Assembly: GCA_015257635.1 (NCBI GenBank)
Contig: JABZJU010000028.1
Span: 1 to 6,591, forward strand
DNA length: 6,591 nt
Source of the DNA: Nanosynbacter sp.
GTDB taxonomy: Bacteria; Patescibacteriota; Saccharimonadia; Saccharimonadales; Saccharimonadaceae
Direction of reading: 5' to 3'
Shown here one piece after another: positions 6,591-6,591 of the stretch (its first letter is position 1; every line of letters begins with the position of its first letter). Below the pieces are notes generated by a model. It was not told the origin of the DNA. It saw nothing but the letters and a program-made list of their open reading frames with translations, and made no database searches. The position numbers and the translations under genes are program-made.

Positions 6591-6591
6591 G

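Noticed and set aside
1..6591. CRISPR array, transposase, or toxin-antitoxin genes
   Set aside because: No regularly spaced repeats and no matching protein motifs were seen on either strand. Remaining reading frames are shadows of the hsd genes.

Overview
The window carries the promoter-distal part of a type I restriction-modification operon, all on the + strand, then about 400 bases without a convincing gene, then a threonine tRNA on the - strand that ends one base before the window edge. Codons are read with the standard code: the three protein genes end in TAA, TGA and TAA. Shine-Dalgarno sites are strong, and base composition is moderate (low 40s % G+C by spot counts). The host is a bacterium. 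The mix of codon use, compact layout and encoded CCA would fit a Candidate Phyla Radiation member such as Saccharibacteria, or a low-to-moderate G+C Firmicute. This placement is a guess, because no marker gene is present.

Layout. 2-1705: hsdM, the N6-adenine methyltransferase subunit, cut off at its 5' end by the window edge. 1705-3069: hsdS, the specificity subunit, with two target recognition domains and two coiled-coil spacers. 3066-6113: hsdR, the nuclease/DNA translocase subunit, complete. The genes overlap by 1 and 4 bases and each downstream start has its own Shine-Dalgarno site, so this looks like one translationally coupled transcript. 6114-6514: gap between convergent genes, containing several inverted repeats, one of which is a good terminator for the tRNA. 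6515-6590: tRNA-Thr(GGT), minus strand.

How it works together. Two HsdM and one HsdS form the modification enzyme, which methylates adenines in a bipartite site read by the two HsdS target domains. Adding HsdR gives the restriction complex, which translocates unmethylated DNA and cuts away from the site. All catalytic motifs I can check are present in the three genes, so the system looks functional.

This is a recognisable system, not a new one. The parts worth a second look are the AT-rich recognition domains of hsdS (about 31% and 36% G+C between ~43% flanks), the densely inverted-repeat-bearing gap after hsdR, a short protein-like reading frame just past the hsdR stop, and the position next to a tRNA gene.
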